Below, piece by piece: positions 1 to 9,101 of a DNA stretch of 64,000 bases (within the stretch, counting starts at the first letter, position 1; every line of letters starts with the position of its first letter). The stretch comes from Parasedimentitalea psychrophila. Lineage in GTDB: Bacteria; Pseudomonadota; Alphaproteobacteria; Rhodobacterales; Rhodobacteraceae. The DNA lies in NCBI RefSeq assembly GCF_030285785.1, contig NZ_CP127247.1, forward strand, positions 3,185,501 to 3,249,500, in the 5' to 3' direction. Below the pieces are notes generated by a model. The model saw nothing but the letters and a program-made list of their open reading frames with translations, was not told the origin of the DNA and did not search any database. A program made the position numbers and the translations under genes.

Positions 1-435
1 AAATCCCCGGATAGCCGCCGATTGATCGTCTCGGCCTGGAACCCGGCGGATGTGCCACAAATGGCATTGCCGCCCTGTCATACGCTGTGGCAGGTGCGGG
101 TGCTGAACGGCAAGATGCATCTGCAACTGTATCAACGCTCGGCGGATATGTTTCTGGGGGTGCCGTTCAACATCGCCTCTTATGCGCTGCTGCTGCTGAT
201 GCTGGCGCATGTCACCGGATATGAGCCGGGAGATTTTGTGCACACCCTTGGCGATGCGCATATCTACGCCAACCATACGGAGCAGGTGCAGCTGCAACTG
301 TCCAGAACGCCGCATCCGCTGCCGCAAATCAGAATTAAACGTCGGGTCAACTCGATCTTTGATTTCAAATACGAGGATTTTGAAGTGTTGAACTATAATC
401 CGGATCCGGCAATCCGCGCCCCGGTGGCGGTGTAA
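1..435 (+). CDS. thyA: Thymidylate synthase, C-terminal part (5' end outside window)
   Basis: Methylates dUMP to dTMP with methylene-tetrahydrofolate. The frame is open from base 1, so the true start lies upstream. Visible are the catalytic cysteine in LPPCHTLWQ, the substrate-binding stretch [20 protein letters not shown], the [21 protein letters not shown] segment and the usual C-terminus ending in APVAV. Only about the last 144 residues are present. Dihydrofolate reductase follows after one base; this is the classic thyA-folA pair, in which FolA regenerates the folate that ThyA oxidises. Identity is secure; the missing part cannot be judged. Confidence 0.97.
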   Translation, partial: KSPDSRRLIVSAWNPADVPQMALPPCHTLWQVRVLNGKMHLQLYQRSADMFLGVPFNIASYALLLLMLAHVTGYEPGDFVHTLGDAHIYANHTEQVQLQLSRTPHPLPQIRIKRRVNSIFDFKYEDFEVLNYNPDPAIRAPVAV

Positions 436-436
436 G

Positions 437-919
437 ATGATTTCACTGATGGTCGCCTGTGCCCGCAACAGGGCAATCGGCAAAGACAATACAATCCCCT
501 GGCACGCCCCCGAGGATCTCAAGGCGTTTCAACGGGAAACTCTGGGCGGAGCCATCATCATGGGCCGCAGAACCTGGGACAGTCTTCCGTTCAAGCCGTT
601 GAAAAATAGGTTGAACCTGGTGGTGTCGTCGAACCCGGATGCGGCTGACACTGTATGCCCCTCGTTGCAGGCCGCAGTGGATGAGGCGCGGGCGCAGGGC
701 TATCAGCGGATCTATGGGATTGGTGGCGCTGGCATCTATCGCGACATGCTGGCGCTGGCGGACCGTCTGTTGATTACCCAAGTCGATTTGGACATCGACG
801 GGGCCGATACATTCTTTCCCGACTTCAATGTTGACGATTGGCAGATCACCAACAAGACCGAGCTGCGTGGGGAAGCCCCATCCTGCGTGCTGGTGGAATA
901 CCTGCGTCGCAGGCGGTGA
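437..919 (+). CDS. folA: Dihydrofolate reductase
   Basis: Reduces dihydrofolate to tetrahydrofolate with NADPH. At 160 aa it has normal family length. Motifs: N-terminal ISLMVACARNRAIGKDNTIPW, the acidic active-site residue in PEDLKAF, the NADPH-binding MGRRTWDSLP, and IYGIGGAGIYRDML for the GG-containing cofactor loop. The ATG lies one base after the thyA stop, so translation is probably coupled. Downstream there is no gene for about 260 bases, only a dispersed intergenic repeat. Confidence 0.97.
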   Translation: MISLMVACARNRAIGKDNTIPWHAPEDLKAFQRETLGGAIIMGRRTWDSLPFKPLKNRLNLVVSSNPDAADTVCPSLQAAVDEARAQGYQRIYGIGGAGIYRDMLALADRLLITQVDLDIDGADTFFPDFNVDDWQITNKTELRGEAPSCVLVEYLRRRR

Positions 920-1055
920 AGCAGGCGGCCTTTGCCCCCTCGCGGCCCGGCCCGCGGCTGACTTGGCTCCGCCGGTTCAAACCTGAAATGATCCGCCAGA
1001 TCATTTCCCAGACGATTTTCACGCCGCAAATTCAGGCGCGGGTCTTGGACGGAAT

Positions 1056-1090
1056 GCCTCCGGCGGGAGTATTTAGGCAACGAGAAGATG
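1056..1090 (+). repeat. Dispersed intergenic repeat, CTCCGGCGGGAGTATT type (copy 1)
   Basis: GCCTCCGGCGGGAGTATT followed by TAGGCAA and GAGAAGATG. The core recurs at 6902, 36477 and 39053 and resembles the CCCCCGGGATATTTT elements at 11270, 17929 and 21930. It sits in the convergent space between folA and mlaF. The rest of 920-1180 shows no gene or clear terminator. Confidence 0.7.
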
Positions 1091-1180
1091 TTTAGGAGCG
1101 TCTACTCGTCAGATGCGTCTCGAAGGTCTTCGATTTTTAAAGGATCAGCACTCATAAATCTCTCGCCAAAAAAATAGTAA

Positions 1181-1927
1181 TTACCGCACCGCTTCAATGG
1201 GCCCTTCAGCGCGGCCGTGAATAAACTGATCCAGATAGGGATCGCCTGAGGCATCCATATCCGCCACTGGGCCAGTCCACTGGATCACTCCGTCGTGCAG
1301 CATGGCGACATTGTCGGCGATGGCGCGGACTGAGGACATGTCGTGGGTGATGGTCATGGCGGTGGCGCCCATTTCGACCACGATCTCGCGGATCAGGTCG
1401 TTGATGACGCCGGACATTATCGGGTCAAGGCCAGTGGTGGGCTCATCAAAGAAGATGATCTCGGGCTCGGCAGCGATGGCGCGGGCCAGGCCGACGCGTT
1501 TTTGCATGCCACCGGATAGTTCAGCCGGCAGCAGGTCGGCAACATCCGCTTTCAGACCCACACGGCGCAGTTTCTCAATAGCGATCTCGCGGGCCTCGTC
1601 CACGGGGCGTTTCAGGGTGCCGCGCAGCAGCCGGAAGCCGACGTTTTGCCAGACCGGCAGCGAGTCAAACAGCGCGCCGCCCTGGAACAACATGCCAAAA
1701 CGGGCGAGAAAGGCGTCGCGGTCGCCGCTGTCGGAAGGCTTGCCATCAACCAGAATGGTGCCGGAGTCCGGTTTGATCAGGCCAAGCACCGATTTCAGCG
1801 CCACCGATTTGCCGGTGCCGGAGCCACCGATGATCACCATCGAGCTGCCCTTGGCGATGTGCAGGTCGATGCCGCGCAGCACGCGGTTGTCGCCAAAGGA
1901 TTTGTGGACGTTTTGCATGCGGATCAT
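1181..1927 (-). CDS. mlaF: ABC transporter ATP-binding protein, MlaF type
   Basis: Cytoplasmic ATPase of the Mla phospholipid/retrograde lipid transport complex, working with the MlaE permease encoded just upstream. At 248 aa it shows Walker A GGSGTGKS (about residues 34-41), the Q-loop in LFQGGALFDSL, the signature LSGGMQKRVGLARA, Walker B IIFFDEPTTGLDP and the switch histidine in ITHD. The Mla-typical GGALFDSL segment supports MlaF over a generic ABC ATPase. The start overlaps the mlaE stop by four bases (ATGA). MlaD and the other Mla components are not in this window. Confidence 0.92.
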   Translation of the reverse strand: MIRMQNVHKSFGDNRVLRGIDLHIAKGSSMVIIGGSGTGKSVALKSVLGLIKPDSGTILVDGKPSDSGDRDAFLARFGMLFQGGALFDSLPVWQNVGFRLLRGTLKRPVDEAREIAIEKLRRVGLKADVADLLPAELSGGMQKRVGLARAIAAEPEIIFFDEPTTGLDPIMSGVINDLIREIVVEMGATAMTITHDMSSVRAIADNVAMLHDGVIQWTGPVADMDASGDPYLDQFIHGRAEGPIEAVR

Positions 1928-2706
1928 AGCGAGAAGAACATCCCTGTGAGCACGAAGTTGGCGGCGAGGATCAGGATTGCAGCCGCCTCGACCGAAGATT
2001 TGGTGGCCGCCCCGACGCCCTGGGCACCGCGGCCCGATTGCATGCCGTAATAGCAGCCCATGGTAGCGGCGATACCGCCAAAGGCACAGCCTTTGACGAG
2101 GCTGGAGACCACGTCGTTGAGTTCCAGGAAATCGACGGTGTTCTTGATATAGGCGGCGGCGTTGAAGCCGAGGTTCTCGGTGGCAACCACATAGCCGCCT
2201 GCAATGCCGATGATATCCCCCACGGCGACCAGCAGCGGCACGGTGATCAGTGCGGCGGCGACGCGGGGGGCGACCAGGTATTTCATCGGATGGGTCGACA
2301 GGGTGACCAGCGCGTCGATCTGCTCGGTCACCTTCATGGTGGCAATCTCAGCGGCGATGGAGGAGGTGACGCGGGCGGCGATCATCAGGCCGACCAGCAC
2401 CGGGCCAAGTTCGCGCACGATGCCGATGGCGACGATCTGCGGCACCACGGATTCAGCGTTGAAGCGGGCGCCGCCGGAATAGATCTGCAGCGCCAGGGCA
2501 CCACCGGTGAACACGGCCGTCAGGCCAACCACTGGCAGCGACAGCCAGCCGATGTTCAGCAACGACGAGAAGAACTCACGCGGGTAGAAGGGCGGCCGCA
2601 GCATATGGGCGAGGGTGCTGAATGCAAACAGCGACAGGCGGCCAAGGGCGGCGAGGGCGGTCAGCACCGCGCGGCCCAAGTGGGCCAGAAAAGCAATTGG
2701 GCTCAT
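1924..2706 (-). CDS. mlaE: ABC transporter permease, MlaE type
   Basis: Inner-membrane permease of the Mla lipid transport system, 260 aa with about five hydrophobic segments. Family hallmarks include [30 protein letters not shown] and the [18 protein letters not shown] stretch of the coupling region that contacts MlaF. It overlaps alr upstream and mlaF downstream by four bases each, so the three genes form one tightly coupled transcript alr-mlaE-mlaF. Linking cell-wall precursor supply (Alr) with outer-membrane lipid asymmetry is an inference from this order. Confidence 0.92.
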   Translation of the reverse strand: MSPIAFLAHLGRAVLTALAALGRLSLFAFSTLAHMLRPPFYPREFFSSLLNIGWLSLPVVGLTAVFTGGALALQIYSGGARFNAESVVPQIVAIGIVRELGPVLVGLMIAARVTSSIAAEIATMKVTEQIDALVTLSTHPMKYLVAPRVAAALITVPLLVAVGDIIGIAGGYVVATENLGFNAAAYIKNTVDFLELNDVVSSLVKGCAFGGIAATMGCYYGMQSGRGAQGVGAATKSSVEAAAILILAANFVLTGMFFSL

Positions 2707-3737
2707 CCGGTATAGCTTCGCGCAAAGCGGTGGCCCAGCGATGTCAGGATCTCATAGCCAATGGTTCCGGCCGCATCGGCCAGATGGTCGATGGTTTGAT
2801 GCGGGGTGATCAGGCTGAGCCATTCGGGGTCTTCAGTCAATTCAGTGACATCAATGGTGATCAGATCCATCGAGACCCGGCCAACCACCGGGCAGGCGTT
2901 CTCGCCTGCGTAGGCATTGATACCCGCCCCCATGGCACGGATCAGGCCGTCGGCATAGCCGGCGGCAACGGTGGCGATGCGACTGGGACGTCGGGCAATC
3001 CAGCCATTGCCATAGCCGACACTTTCGCCGGGCAGCACATCGCGGATCTGGATCACTGGCAGGTCCAGCGTGACCACCGGCAGCGCGTCGCGGTAGGGGC
3101 GGCCGCCATAAAGACCAATGCCGGGACGGCACAGGTCGAAGTGATAGTCTGGCCCAAGCAGGATGCCGCCGGTTGCAGACAGCGAGCGCGGCACCTCTAC
3201 GCCTTCGGTCATATCGCGAAAGACCTTGAGCTGCAGCGCATTCATCGGGTGGGTGGGGTCATCGGCGCAGGCCAGGTGGGACATCACCAGAACCGGGCCC
3301 TGACCCAGAGCAATTTCGCGTAGGGCGGCCCATTCGGCGGGCTCCATGCCCAGCCGGTTCATACCGCTGTCGAGCTGCACGCCAAAGCTGTGGCCGGGCA
3401 GGGTCTCAAAATGGCGCAGCATCTGGTCGACCGAATTGAGCATCGGTGTCAGGTTGAATTCCTGTAGCAGCCGGGCGTCGCCCTCCATGTGACCGGAAAA
3501 CACCGAGATCCCCAGATCAGGGCCAAGGGCGCGGCGCAATGCGACGCCTTCTTCGGCGACGGCAACAAAGAAGTTGCGGGCGCCGGCCTTGGCCAGGGCC
3601 TGGCCCACACGGCCAGTATCCAAGCCATAGCCGTTGGCTTTGACCACGGCGGCGGTCTCGCCCGCGCTGAGGGCATCAAGGTTGCGCCAGTTGGTTGCCA
3701 GGGCATCCAGATTGATTGATAGTTTTGCTGTACTCAT
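2703..3737 (-). CDS. alr: Alanine racemase
   Basis: PLP enzyme interconverting L- and D-alanine for peptidoglycan. At 344 aa it is slightly short of the usual 355-380. The PLP-lysine motif [10 protein letters not shown] lies at residues 30-39. The second catalytic base region is seen around [25 protein letters not shown], and the C-terminal barrel carries [14 protein letters not shown]. It is the first gene of the alr-mlaE-mlaF string, with an ATG start at 3737. An AAA-rich SD is not obvious, but the N-terminus [17 protein letters not shown] matches the family start. Confidence 0.95.
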   Translation of the reverse strand: MSTAKLSINLDALATNWRNLDALSAGETAAVVKANGYGLDTGRVGQALAKAGARNFFVAVAEEGVALRRALGPDLGISVFSGHMEGDARLLQEFNLTPMLNSVDQMLRHFETLPGHSFGVQLDSGMNRLGMEPAEWAALREIALGQGPVLVMSHLACADDPTHPMNALQLKVFRDMTEGVEVPRSLSATGGILLGPDYHFDLCRPGIGLYGGRPYRDALPVVTLDLPVIQIRDVLPGESVGYGNGWIARRPSRIATVAAGYADGLIRAMGAGINAYAGENACPVVGRVSMDLITIDVTELTEDPEWLSLITPHQTIDHLADAAGTIGYEILTSLGHRFARSYTG

Positions 3738-3832
3738 GATTTGTTCATGACATGCGCGGGGCAGGGGTCAAGGGGGGAATAGTCGCGGTAATCAGTTTGC
3801 AGGCTACAGTTGCCGGTCAGTGTGTCGCGCAT

Positions 3833-4282
3833 TCATGTGCCCGTTGGCGGCCCTTCGTTGGGCTGTGGCATTGAATGCCACCAGATGCGCACGGTTGTGG
3901 CCAGACCCTGATCGTCAAGCTCGGCAACAAGGGTTCCGTCCAGCTCCATTCGGGGCAGAGGGTCACCAGGGCGGCGGTCGGGCAAACCGGTGCCGGTTGA
4001 GGCGGCCCAGATTTGAAACAGCTCTTCGCTGGTGACCTGATAGGTCACATTCCAATGGGCGACCCCGCCATCAGAGGATTCACCCAAGACCTTGTAAGAC
4101 AGAGAAATACCGTCCTGTAGCAGAATACGTTGCCAATAGGCGGCCAGCTCCGAAGGGCCGGATTGCACTTGGAACGGGGTATTGTGGTAGCGGCCATCCG
4201 GGGTGAACAGGGCGGCAAAACCGGCTGGGTCTTTTGCTTCCCAGACCCGCTTATAGGCGGCCATAAAGGTGTGAATGCTCAT
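3833..4282 (-). CDS. SnoaL/NTF2-like nuclear transport factor-fold protein
   Basis: A 149-aa protein of the SnoaL/DUF4440 type (cone-shaped alpha+beta barrel). This is supported by the opening HTFMAAYKRVWEAKDPAGFA, then ALFTPDGRYHNTPFQV, and a C-terminal WHSMPQPNEG tail. Members range from cyclases and isomerases to non-catalytic ligand binders, so no reaction can be assigned. The ATG at 4282 is preferred over a further-upstream frame opening at 4342, since MSIHTF matches where such domains begin. It lies alone between alr and dnaB on the same strand. Confidence 0.7.
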   Translation of the reverse strand: MSIHTFMAAYKRVWEAKDPAGFAALFTPDGRYHNTPFQVQSGPSELAAYWQRILLQDGISLSYKVLGESSDGGVAHWNVTYQVTSEELFQIWAASTGTGLPDRRPGDPLPRMELDGTLVAELDDQGLATTVRIWWHSMPQPNEGPPTGT

Positions 4283-4398
4283 TTTTGGAAATCCCCTGGA
4301 GTGCAATAGGCGCAGTTGTGCAGGGTCTTTCGCTGGCGTCAAGTCTTTGCCAGGCCGTGCGCCCTGACCATGATGCGGTCAAGGCGCACGGCGTGGGA

Positions 4399-5925
4399 TC
4401 AGTATTCCTCTTCGCGCGGACCGTTCTGCCAGGTTTTGGCAAGGTTGCCAAAGCGGGTGAACTCAGCCACGAACGACAGATCAATAATGCCGATGGGGCC
4501 GTGGCGCTGTTTGCCAACGATGACTTCGGCACGGGCATGCAGCCGTTCCATCGCCTCTTTCCACTCTTCCATCTTGTCCAGCTCGTGATCGCCGGGCTTT
4601 TCACGTTCTTTGTAATATTCCTCGCGGTAGACAAACATCACCACGTCGGCATCCTGCTCGATCGAGCCGGATTCGCGAAGGTCAGACAGTTGTGGCCGTT
4701 TGTCTTCGCGGTTTTCCACCTGACGTGACAGCTGCGACAGGGCGATCACCGGGATCTGCAATTCCTTGGCGATGGCCTTCATCCCCATGGAGATTTCACC
4801 AATTTCGTTGACCCGGTTTTCAGCTGTACCACGGCAAAGCTGCAGGTAGTCGATCACCAGTAGATCCAGCCCGTGGGTGCGTTTCAGGCGACGGGCGCGG
4901 GCGGCCAATTGCGAGATCGGCAGGGCGGGCGTGTCATCAATGAACAGCGGGCAGCTTTCCAGCGTTTTGGCGGCCTCGACGAACTTGCGGAACTCGGCCT
5001 CGGTCATGTCACCTTGGCGGATCTTGTGTGACGAGATTTCCGAGGCTTCGGCCAAAATACGGCCCGCCAGCTGTTCGGCGCTCATCTCGAGGCTGAAAAA
5101 GCCAACCACGCCGCCATCAATGGCACCTTCGGTGCCGTCGGGCCGGATGCCGCGCTTATAGGCCTTGGCGACGTTATAGGCGATGTTGGTGGCCAGCGAG
5201 GTTTTGCCCATCGAGGGACGCCCCGCCAGGATCAGCAAATCCGATGGGTGCAAGCCGCCCAGCTGTTTGTCCAGATCGACCAGACCGGTGGAAATGCCGG
5301 CCATGCCGCCGCCACGCTGATAGGCTGCGTTGGTGACGTTGACCGCCTCGGTCACCGCTTTGAGGAAGGATTTGAAACCGCTTTCGGTCTGGCCTTGTTC
5401 CGCCAGTTTATACAGCGACTGTTCGGCTTCGACGATTTGCTCTCTGGGTTCGGACTCGACATCGACGCGACGGGCCTTGTCGGCAATATCCTGCCCCAGC
5501 CCGATCAGCTCGCGGCGGATCGCCAGATCATAGATCATCTGCGCATAGTCGCGCACCGCAAAAGCCGAGATCGAGGCGCCGGCCAGCTTGGCCAGATAGG
5601 CGGGGCCGCCCAGTTCCTTGAGCCCCTCATCTTCCTCCATGAAGGCCTTGAGCGTCACCGGCGAGGCCAGCGTGTTCTTGGAGATCCGCGCCGCGGCAAT
5701 TTCATAGATGCGGGCGTGCACCGGATCGTAGAAATGTTCAGCGCTGATGATCGACGCAATGCGGTCAAAGACATCGTTGTTGGTCAGAATCGCTCCCAGA
5801 AGTTGCTGTTCGGCCTCCACCGAATGCGGCATCGGGCTTTCCGGCGCAGTCTCGGCGTTGGCGGGCAATTGATCGGGCATCAAGGCGGGCGGCTGATGGC
5901 CGTCGAATGGGGTCAGTTCGTTCAT
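4399..5925 (-). CDS. dnaB: Replicative DNA helicase
   Basis: Hexameric helicase that unwinds DNA at the replication fork. At 508 aa from the ATG at 5925 it has normal length (the frame stays open upstream to 6096, but that part lacks family features). The N-terminal DnaB domain begins at PHSVEAEQQLLGAIL. The RecA-like domain shows Walker A AGRPSMGKTSLA, Walker B LLVIDYLQL and the arginine-finger region SDLRESGSIEQDADVVMFVYR. No intein is present. DnaA-box-like sequences lie in the 255-base space upstream. The C-terminus FGNLAKTWQNGPREEEY is typical of alphaproteobacteria. Confidence 0.97.
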   Translation of the reverse strand: MNELTPFDGHQPPALMPDQLPANAETAPESPMPHSVEAEQQLLGAILTNNDVFDRIASIISAEHFYDPVHARIYEIAAARISKNTLASPVTLKAFMEEDEGLKELGGPAYLAKLAGASISAFAVRDYAQMIYDLAIRRELIGLGQDIADKARRVDVESEPREQIVEAEQSLYKLAEQGQTESGFKSFLKAVTEAVNVTNAAYQRGGGMAGISTGLVDLDKQLGGLHPSDLLILAGRPSMGKTSLATNIAYNVAKAYKRGIRPDGTEGAIDGGVVGFFSLEMSAEQLAGRILAEASEISSHKIRQGDMTEAEFRKFVEAAKTLESCPLFIDDTPALPISQLAARARRLKRTHGLDLLVIDYLQLCRGTAENRVNEIGEISMGMKAIAKELQIPVIALSQLSRQVENREDKRPQLSDLRESGSIEQDADVVMFVYREEYYKEREKPGDHELDKMEEWKEAMERLHARAEVIVGKQRHGPIGIIDLSFVAEFTRFGNLAKTWQNGPREEEY

Positions 5926-6004
5926 GTGTGCTCTCGTGGTCTGAGCTATAGTCAGTAGGCCGAAGGCCCGTCGGATGCGACATGTATGTTTTCTGTGGGC
6001 CCTA

Positions 6005-6153
6005 TGGGGATAACTGCGCAGCCACTGGGGAAAACCCTGTGGATGTTTTGTGGACCAATTGTGAAACTCTACATGATGTGGGGGGAAACTCAACAACCGC
6101 GAATTGTTGAGGCGATTTTGTGGCAGATTTGCGAGTCGGGGGCGTTATCCACA
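6005..6153. promoter_or_regulatory. Cluster of DnaA-box-like sequences upstream of dnaB
   Basis: A perfect consensus box TTATCCACA lies at 6145-6153. In the opposite orientation are TGGGGATAA (6005-6013, one mismatch to TGTGGATAA), TGTGGATGT (6038-6046) and TGTGGACCA (6049-6057). Four boxes in 150 bases between dnaB and pyrE suggest DnaA-dependent control of dnaB, or a DnaA-titrating site. It is not a full origin: there is no long AT-rich unwinding region. Confidence 0.5.
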
Positions 6154-6171
6154 GGGAGGCTGCCCCCGACT
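6134..6171. repeat. Inverted repeat enclosing a DnaA box, 3' of pyrE
   Basis: AGTCGGGGGC (6134-6143) pairs perfectly with GCCCCCGACT (6162-6171) around an 18-base loop that contains the perfect DnaA box. It begins 10 bases past the pyrE stop, so on the minus strand it could stabilise or end the pyrE transcript. There is no T-run, so it is not a classic terminator. Confidence 0.55.
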
Positions 6172-6180
6172 AGTTTGAGC

Positions 6181-6861
6181 TCAGGCGGATTTATGCGCGT
6201 CCTGCCAGGCACGGGGGGCTTTCAGGAAGGTCTCGACCTCGTCCAGTGTTTCGATGCTGAAAGACTGTTGCGCGCGGGCCTCGGCCAGAACGTCCCACCA
6301 GGTGCAGAGATAATGCAACTGAACCCCGTGATCGCCCAGTTTTTGGATCGTTTCGGGGAATATGTCATAGTAAAAGATCACCGCCGTATGGCCACAGGTG
6401 GCTCCGGTTTCGCGAATGGCATCGACAAAGGATAGTTTTGAGCCGCCGTCAGTGGTCATGTCTTCGACCAGCAGAACCCGTTCGCCTTCGCGCATCACGC
6501 CTTCGATGCGGGCATTCCGACCGTAGCCTTTGGGCTTTTTGCGCACATAGGTCATTGGCAGCGCCATACGTTCTGCCACCAGTGCAGCAAAGGGAATGCC
6601 CGCAGTTTCGCCACCGGCGATATTGTCGAAGGCCTCAAACCCGGCGTTGCGCATCACGGTGACAGTCATGAAATCCATCAGGGTGGCGCGGATGCGCGGG
6701 TAGGAGATCAGTTTGCGGCAGTCGACATAGCTGGGCGACGGCAGCCCCGATGCCAGAGTGAAGGGGGTGTCGGTGTTAAAGTCCACCGCACCGATTTCCA
6801 GCAGCATACGGGCTGACAGGCGGGCGATCTCTTCGCGGGTCGGGTATGATGTGGGGATCAT
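6181..6861 (-). CDS. pyrE: Orotate phosphoribosyltransferase
   Basis: Converts orotate and PRPP to OMP in pyrimidine synthesis. From the ATG at 6861 it is 226 aa, with a GAGG Shine-Dalgarno eight bases upstream. The frame runs open to 6927, but that stretch is a dispersed intergenic repeat read as protein, so it is excluded. Motifs: [50 protein letters not shown] and the PRPP loop [15 protein letters not shown]. PyrC, which makes dihydroorotate two steps earlier, lies directly upstream on the same strand. Confidence 0.95.
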   Translation of the reverse strand: MIPTSYPTREEIARLSARMLLEIGAVDFNTDTPFTLASGLPSPSYVDCRKLISYPRIRATLMDFMTVTVMRNAGFEAFDNIAGGETAGIPFAALVAERMALPMTYVRKKPKGYGRNARIEGVMREGERVLLVEDMTTDGGSKLSFVDAIRETGATCGHTAVIFYYDIFPETIQKLGDHGVQLHYLCTWWDVLAEARAQQSFSIETLDEVETFLKAPRAWQDAHKSA

Positions 6862-6901
6862 CGGATCATCCTCGGGTTTGGCGCCGGGGGGCAGGTCGGG
6901 A

Positions 6902-6934
6902 GCCTCCGGCGGGAGTATTTCTGGCAAAAAGAAG
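6902..6934 (+). repeat. Dispersed intergenic repeat, CTCCGGCGGGAGTATT type (copy 2)
   Basis: GCCTCCGGCGGGAGTATTT then CTGGCAAAAAGAAG fills the 75-base gap between the pyrC stop and the pyrE start, antisense to both genes. It is the most complete copy of this type, with the AAAAAGAAG tail. Confidence 0.75.
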
Positions 6935-6936
6935 CG

Positions 6937-7977
6937 TTACGTCGCGGTCCAGTAAACCGGATAGCCCGGATCAAAGACGGTGACGGGGCCGTCTGGAGTG
7001 TCGATCTTCGCCGGGAAGCTGGCGGGCTGGGCGTGTTTGGTTAGCGTGAGGGTCTCGTTGTTTACCGGCAAGCCATAGAAAGTCGGCCCGTTGCGCGATG
7101 CAAAACCCTCTAGTTTGTCCAGCGCGCCGTCCTGTTCAAAGACATGTGCCAACAGCGGCATGGTGTTGGTGGCGGTGAAGCAGCCGGCACAGCCGCAGGC
7201 GCTTTCCTTGTTGGGGTCGGTGTGCGGTGCCGAGTCGGTGCCGAGGAAGAAGCGGGCATCGCCAGAGGTGGCGGCAGCGCGCAGGGCCAGCCGGTGGATC
7301 TCGCGCTTGGCGACCGGCAGGCAGTAGTAGTGAGGCTTGATGCCGCCAACCAGAATGTGGTTGCGGTTGATGATCAGGTGATGGGTGGTGATGGTGGCAC
7401 CCAGATCATGGTCGTTGGATTTGACGTAGTCGACGCCCTCGGCGGTGGTGATATGTTCCATCACCACGCGCAGCCCGGGAGTGGATTTGCGGATCGGGTC
7501 GAGTACCCGGTCAATGAACACCGCCTCGCGGTCGAAAATGTCGATGTCGGCATCGGTGACTTCGCCATGCACACAGAGCGGCAGGCCGATTTCAGCCATT
7601 TTTTCCAGCACGGGGCGGACCTTGTCAAAATCGCCAACGCCGCTGGCCGAATTGGTGGTGGCGCCCGCCGGATACAGTTTGACCGCCTTGATCAAGCCGC
7701 TGGCATGGGCTGCTGCGACATCTGCCGGGTCGGTGTCTTCGGTCAGATAGAGGGTCATCAGTGGCTCGAACGTCTGGCCGGCCGGCAGTGCCGCCAGAAT
7801 GCGGTCGCGGTAAGCGGCCGCCTGGGCCCCGGTCACCACCGGGGGGACCAGATTTGGCATGATGATTGCGCGGGCAAAATGGCGGGCTGTTTCGGGCAGA
7901 ACGGCAGTCAGCATGGCGCCGTCGCGCAGGTGCAGGTGCCAGTCGTCGGGGCGGGCAATGGTGAGGCTCTGGATCAT
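6937..7977 (-). CDS. pyrC: Dihydroorotase (class II type)
   Basis: Zinc amidohydrolase that cyclises carbamoyl-aspartate to dihydroorotate. At 346 aa it is typical of the short, single-enzyme (E. coli PyrC-like) class. Metal ligands are visible in the opening [12 protein letters not shown], the carbamylated lysine in [17 protein letters not shown], histidines in CVHGEVTD and VMEHITT, and the metal/substrate residues in FLGTDSAPH. The ATG at 7977 gives [16 protein letters not shown], as in relatives. It probably shares a transcript with pyrE. Confidence 0.95.
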   Translation of the reverse strand: MIQSLTIARPDDWHLHLRDGAMLTAVLPETARHFARAIIMPNLVPPVVTGAQAAAYRDRILAALPAGQTFEPLMTLYLTEDTDPADVAAAHASGLIKAVKLYPAGATTNSASGVGDFDKVRPVLEKMAEIGLPLCVHGEVTDADIDIFDREAVFIDRVLDPIRKSTPGLRVVMEHITTAEGVDYVKSNDHDLGATITTHHLIINRNHILVGGIKPHYYCLPVAKREIHRLALRAAATSGDARFFLGTDSAPHTDPNKESACGCAGCFTATNTMPLLAHVFEQDGALDKLEGFASRNGPTFYGLPVNNETLTLTKHAQPASFPAKIDTPDGPVTVFDPGYPVYWTAT

Positions 7978-8040
7978 GTCGCCGCCCTAACACAGCTCCC
8001 TCTCAAGGGGAAGTGGGACAGCGGTCGCGGGGCTGAAATC

Positions 8041-8997
8041 TCAGCGTTTGGGAGGCATGGTGAATTCACCGGCTTCCGCCAGTTTCTCCAATTCCCGATA
8101 GCGGCGTCGAAACCGCGGTGCGCGCAGGCGTTGGGCCACATTGCGACACAAGACGGCGGTCAGGTAGGGGCGGTCCGGTTGGCTCAGCCGACCGACCAGC
8201 CGGCGCAGGTAGCCCAAATTGTTGCGCCGTGCCCGATAGTGTTGCCAGAACCGGACTGTCGTTAGTTTTCCCGCCCCGGCCAGGGATATGATCTGATACA
8301 GAACTTCCATCTCGACGAGCCGAGTCTGCAGCGTATTGCCCATATTTGGCAGCCGCAGGCGGGTCACATTGGATCGGCTGAACAGGGCCGCATGCATGGC
8401 ATCCAGCTGTTCACGCGGGTCATACAGAATAAAGGCCTGATCGGCGGCATCAAGCATGTCCGGCGCATAGCCGTACCGGTCGGTGAAAGAGGTCCGGCGC
8501 ATTTCGACAAACCGGTCGTCCCACTCGGTCATTTGCGGATCCAGGGTGGCCTGGGGCTGGATTGCAACAACCGTGGCGCCGGGGGCGGCGACAGAAAAGG
8601 CAGCGGCTGCATATCCGCAGGGACCGGCGCCATAAAAAACAACCTTGTCGAATTCTTCAAAAAAGCCATCGTCAATCAGCTGATCAAAGAACCCGTAAAC
8701 CCGGTTGTTGCGGAACCAAGTGTCGCCGTCAGAGATCAGGCATAGATGCGACCAGCCTTGGTTCTTGACCAGGTCAAAGCCAAGCGGTTGCGCCTGTTCG
8801 GAGAGGCTCTGGATGCCCTGAACGGTCTCAAATGTGACCAGCAAAGTGTTGTCCTGATCTATGAATGTCGCAAAATGCCGGTCGCCCAATGACTGATACA
8901 TGCCGTGTTGCTCGGCCAGTGCGGCCATGCGTTGCCGCCACTGCTTTGGTGTCAACCCAGCCAGGCTTTCGTCCAGATTTTCCAGTCCGTCCTGCAT
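8041..8997 (-). CDS. Alpha/beta-hydrolase-fold-like protein of unknown function, nucleophile apparently lost
   Basis: I do not recognise a named family with certainty. At 318 aa it has the core FYGAGPCGYAAAAFSVAAPGATVVAIQPQ, which aligns with the YGSSMGGYAA elbow of polysaccharide-associated hydrolases. Where that elbow has its serine, this protein has glycine (GAGPC), so catalysis as a serine hydrolase is doubtful. The C-terminus is rich in arginine. The ATG at 8997 has GAGG about nine bases upstream; a GTG at 9012 is the alternative. A glycosyltransferase lies upstream on the same strand, which hints at surface glycan work. Confidence 0.55.
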   Translation of the reverse strand: MQDGLENLDESLAGLTPKQWRQRMAALAEQHGMYQSLGDRHFATFIDQDNTLLVTFETVQGIQSLSEQAQPLGFDLVKNQGWSHLCLISDGDTWFRNNRVYGFFDQLIDDGFFEEFDKVVFYGAGPCGYAAAAFSVAAPGATVVAIQPQATLDPQMTEWDDRFVEMRRTSFTDRYGYAPDMLDAADQAFILYDPREQLDAMHAALFSRSNVTRLRLPNMGNTLQTRLVEMEVLYQIISLAGAGKLTTVRFWQHYRARRNNLGYLRRLVGRLSQPDRPYLTAVLCRNVAQRLRAPRFRRRYRELEKLAEAGEFTMPPKR

Positions 8998-9101
8998 TGA
9001 TGCAATCCTCACAGCCCAGCCACGTTGCGGGCCAGTTATAAGCCTTTACCTCTAGGTGTAAAATGCGGCCAAATTGGGAAGAATTCGTGCCAGATTTTCG
9101 A

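Noticed and set aside
6861-6927. Longer pyrE start
   Set aside because: The extra 22 codons coincide with a dispersed intergenic repeat, and the ATG at 6861 has a good SD.
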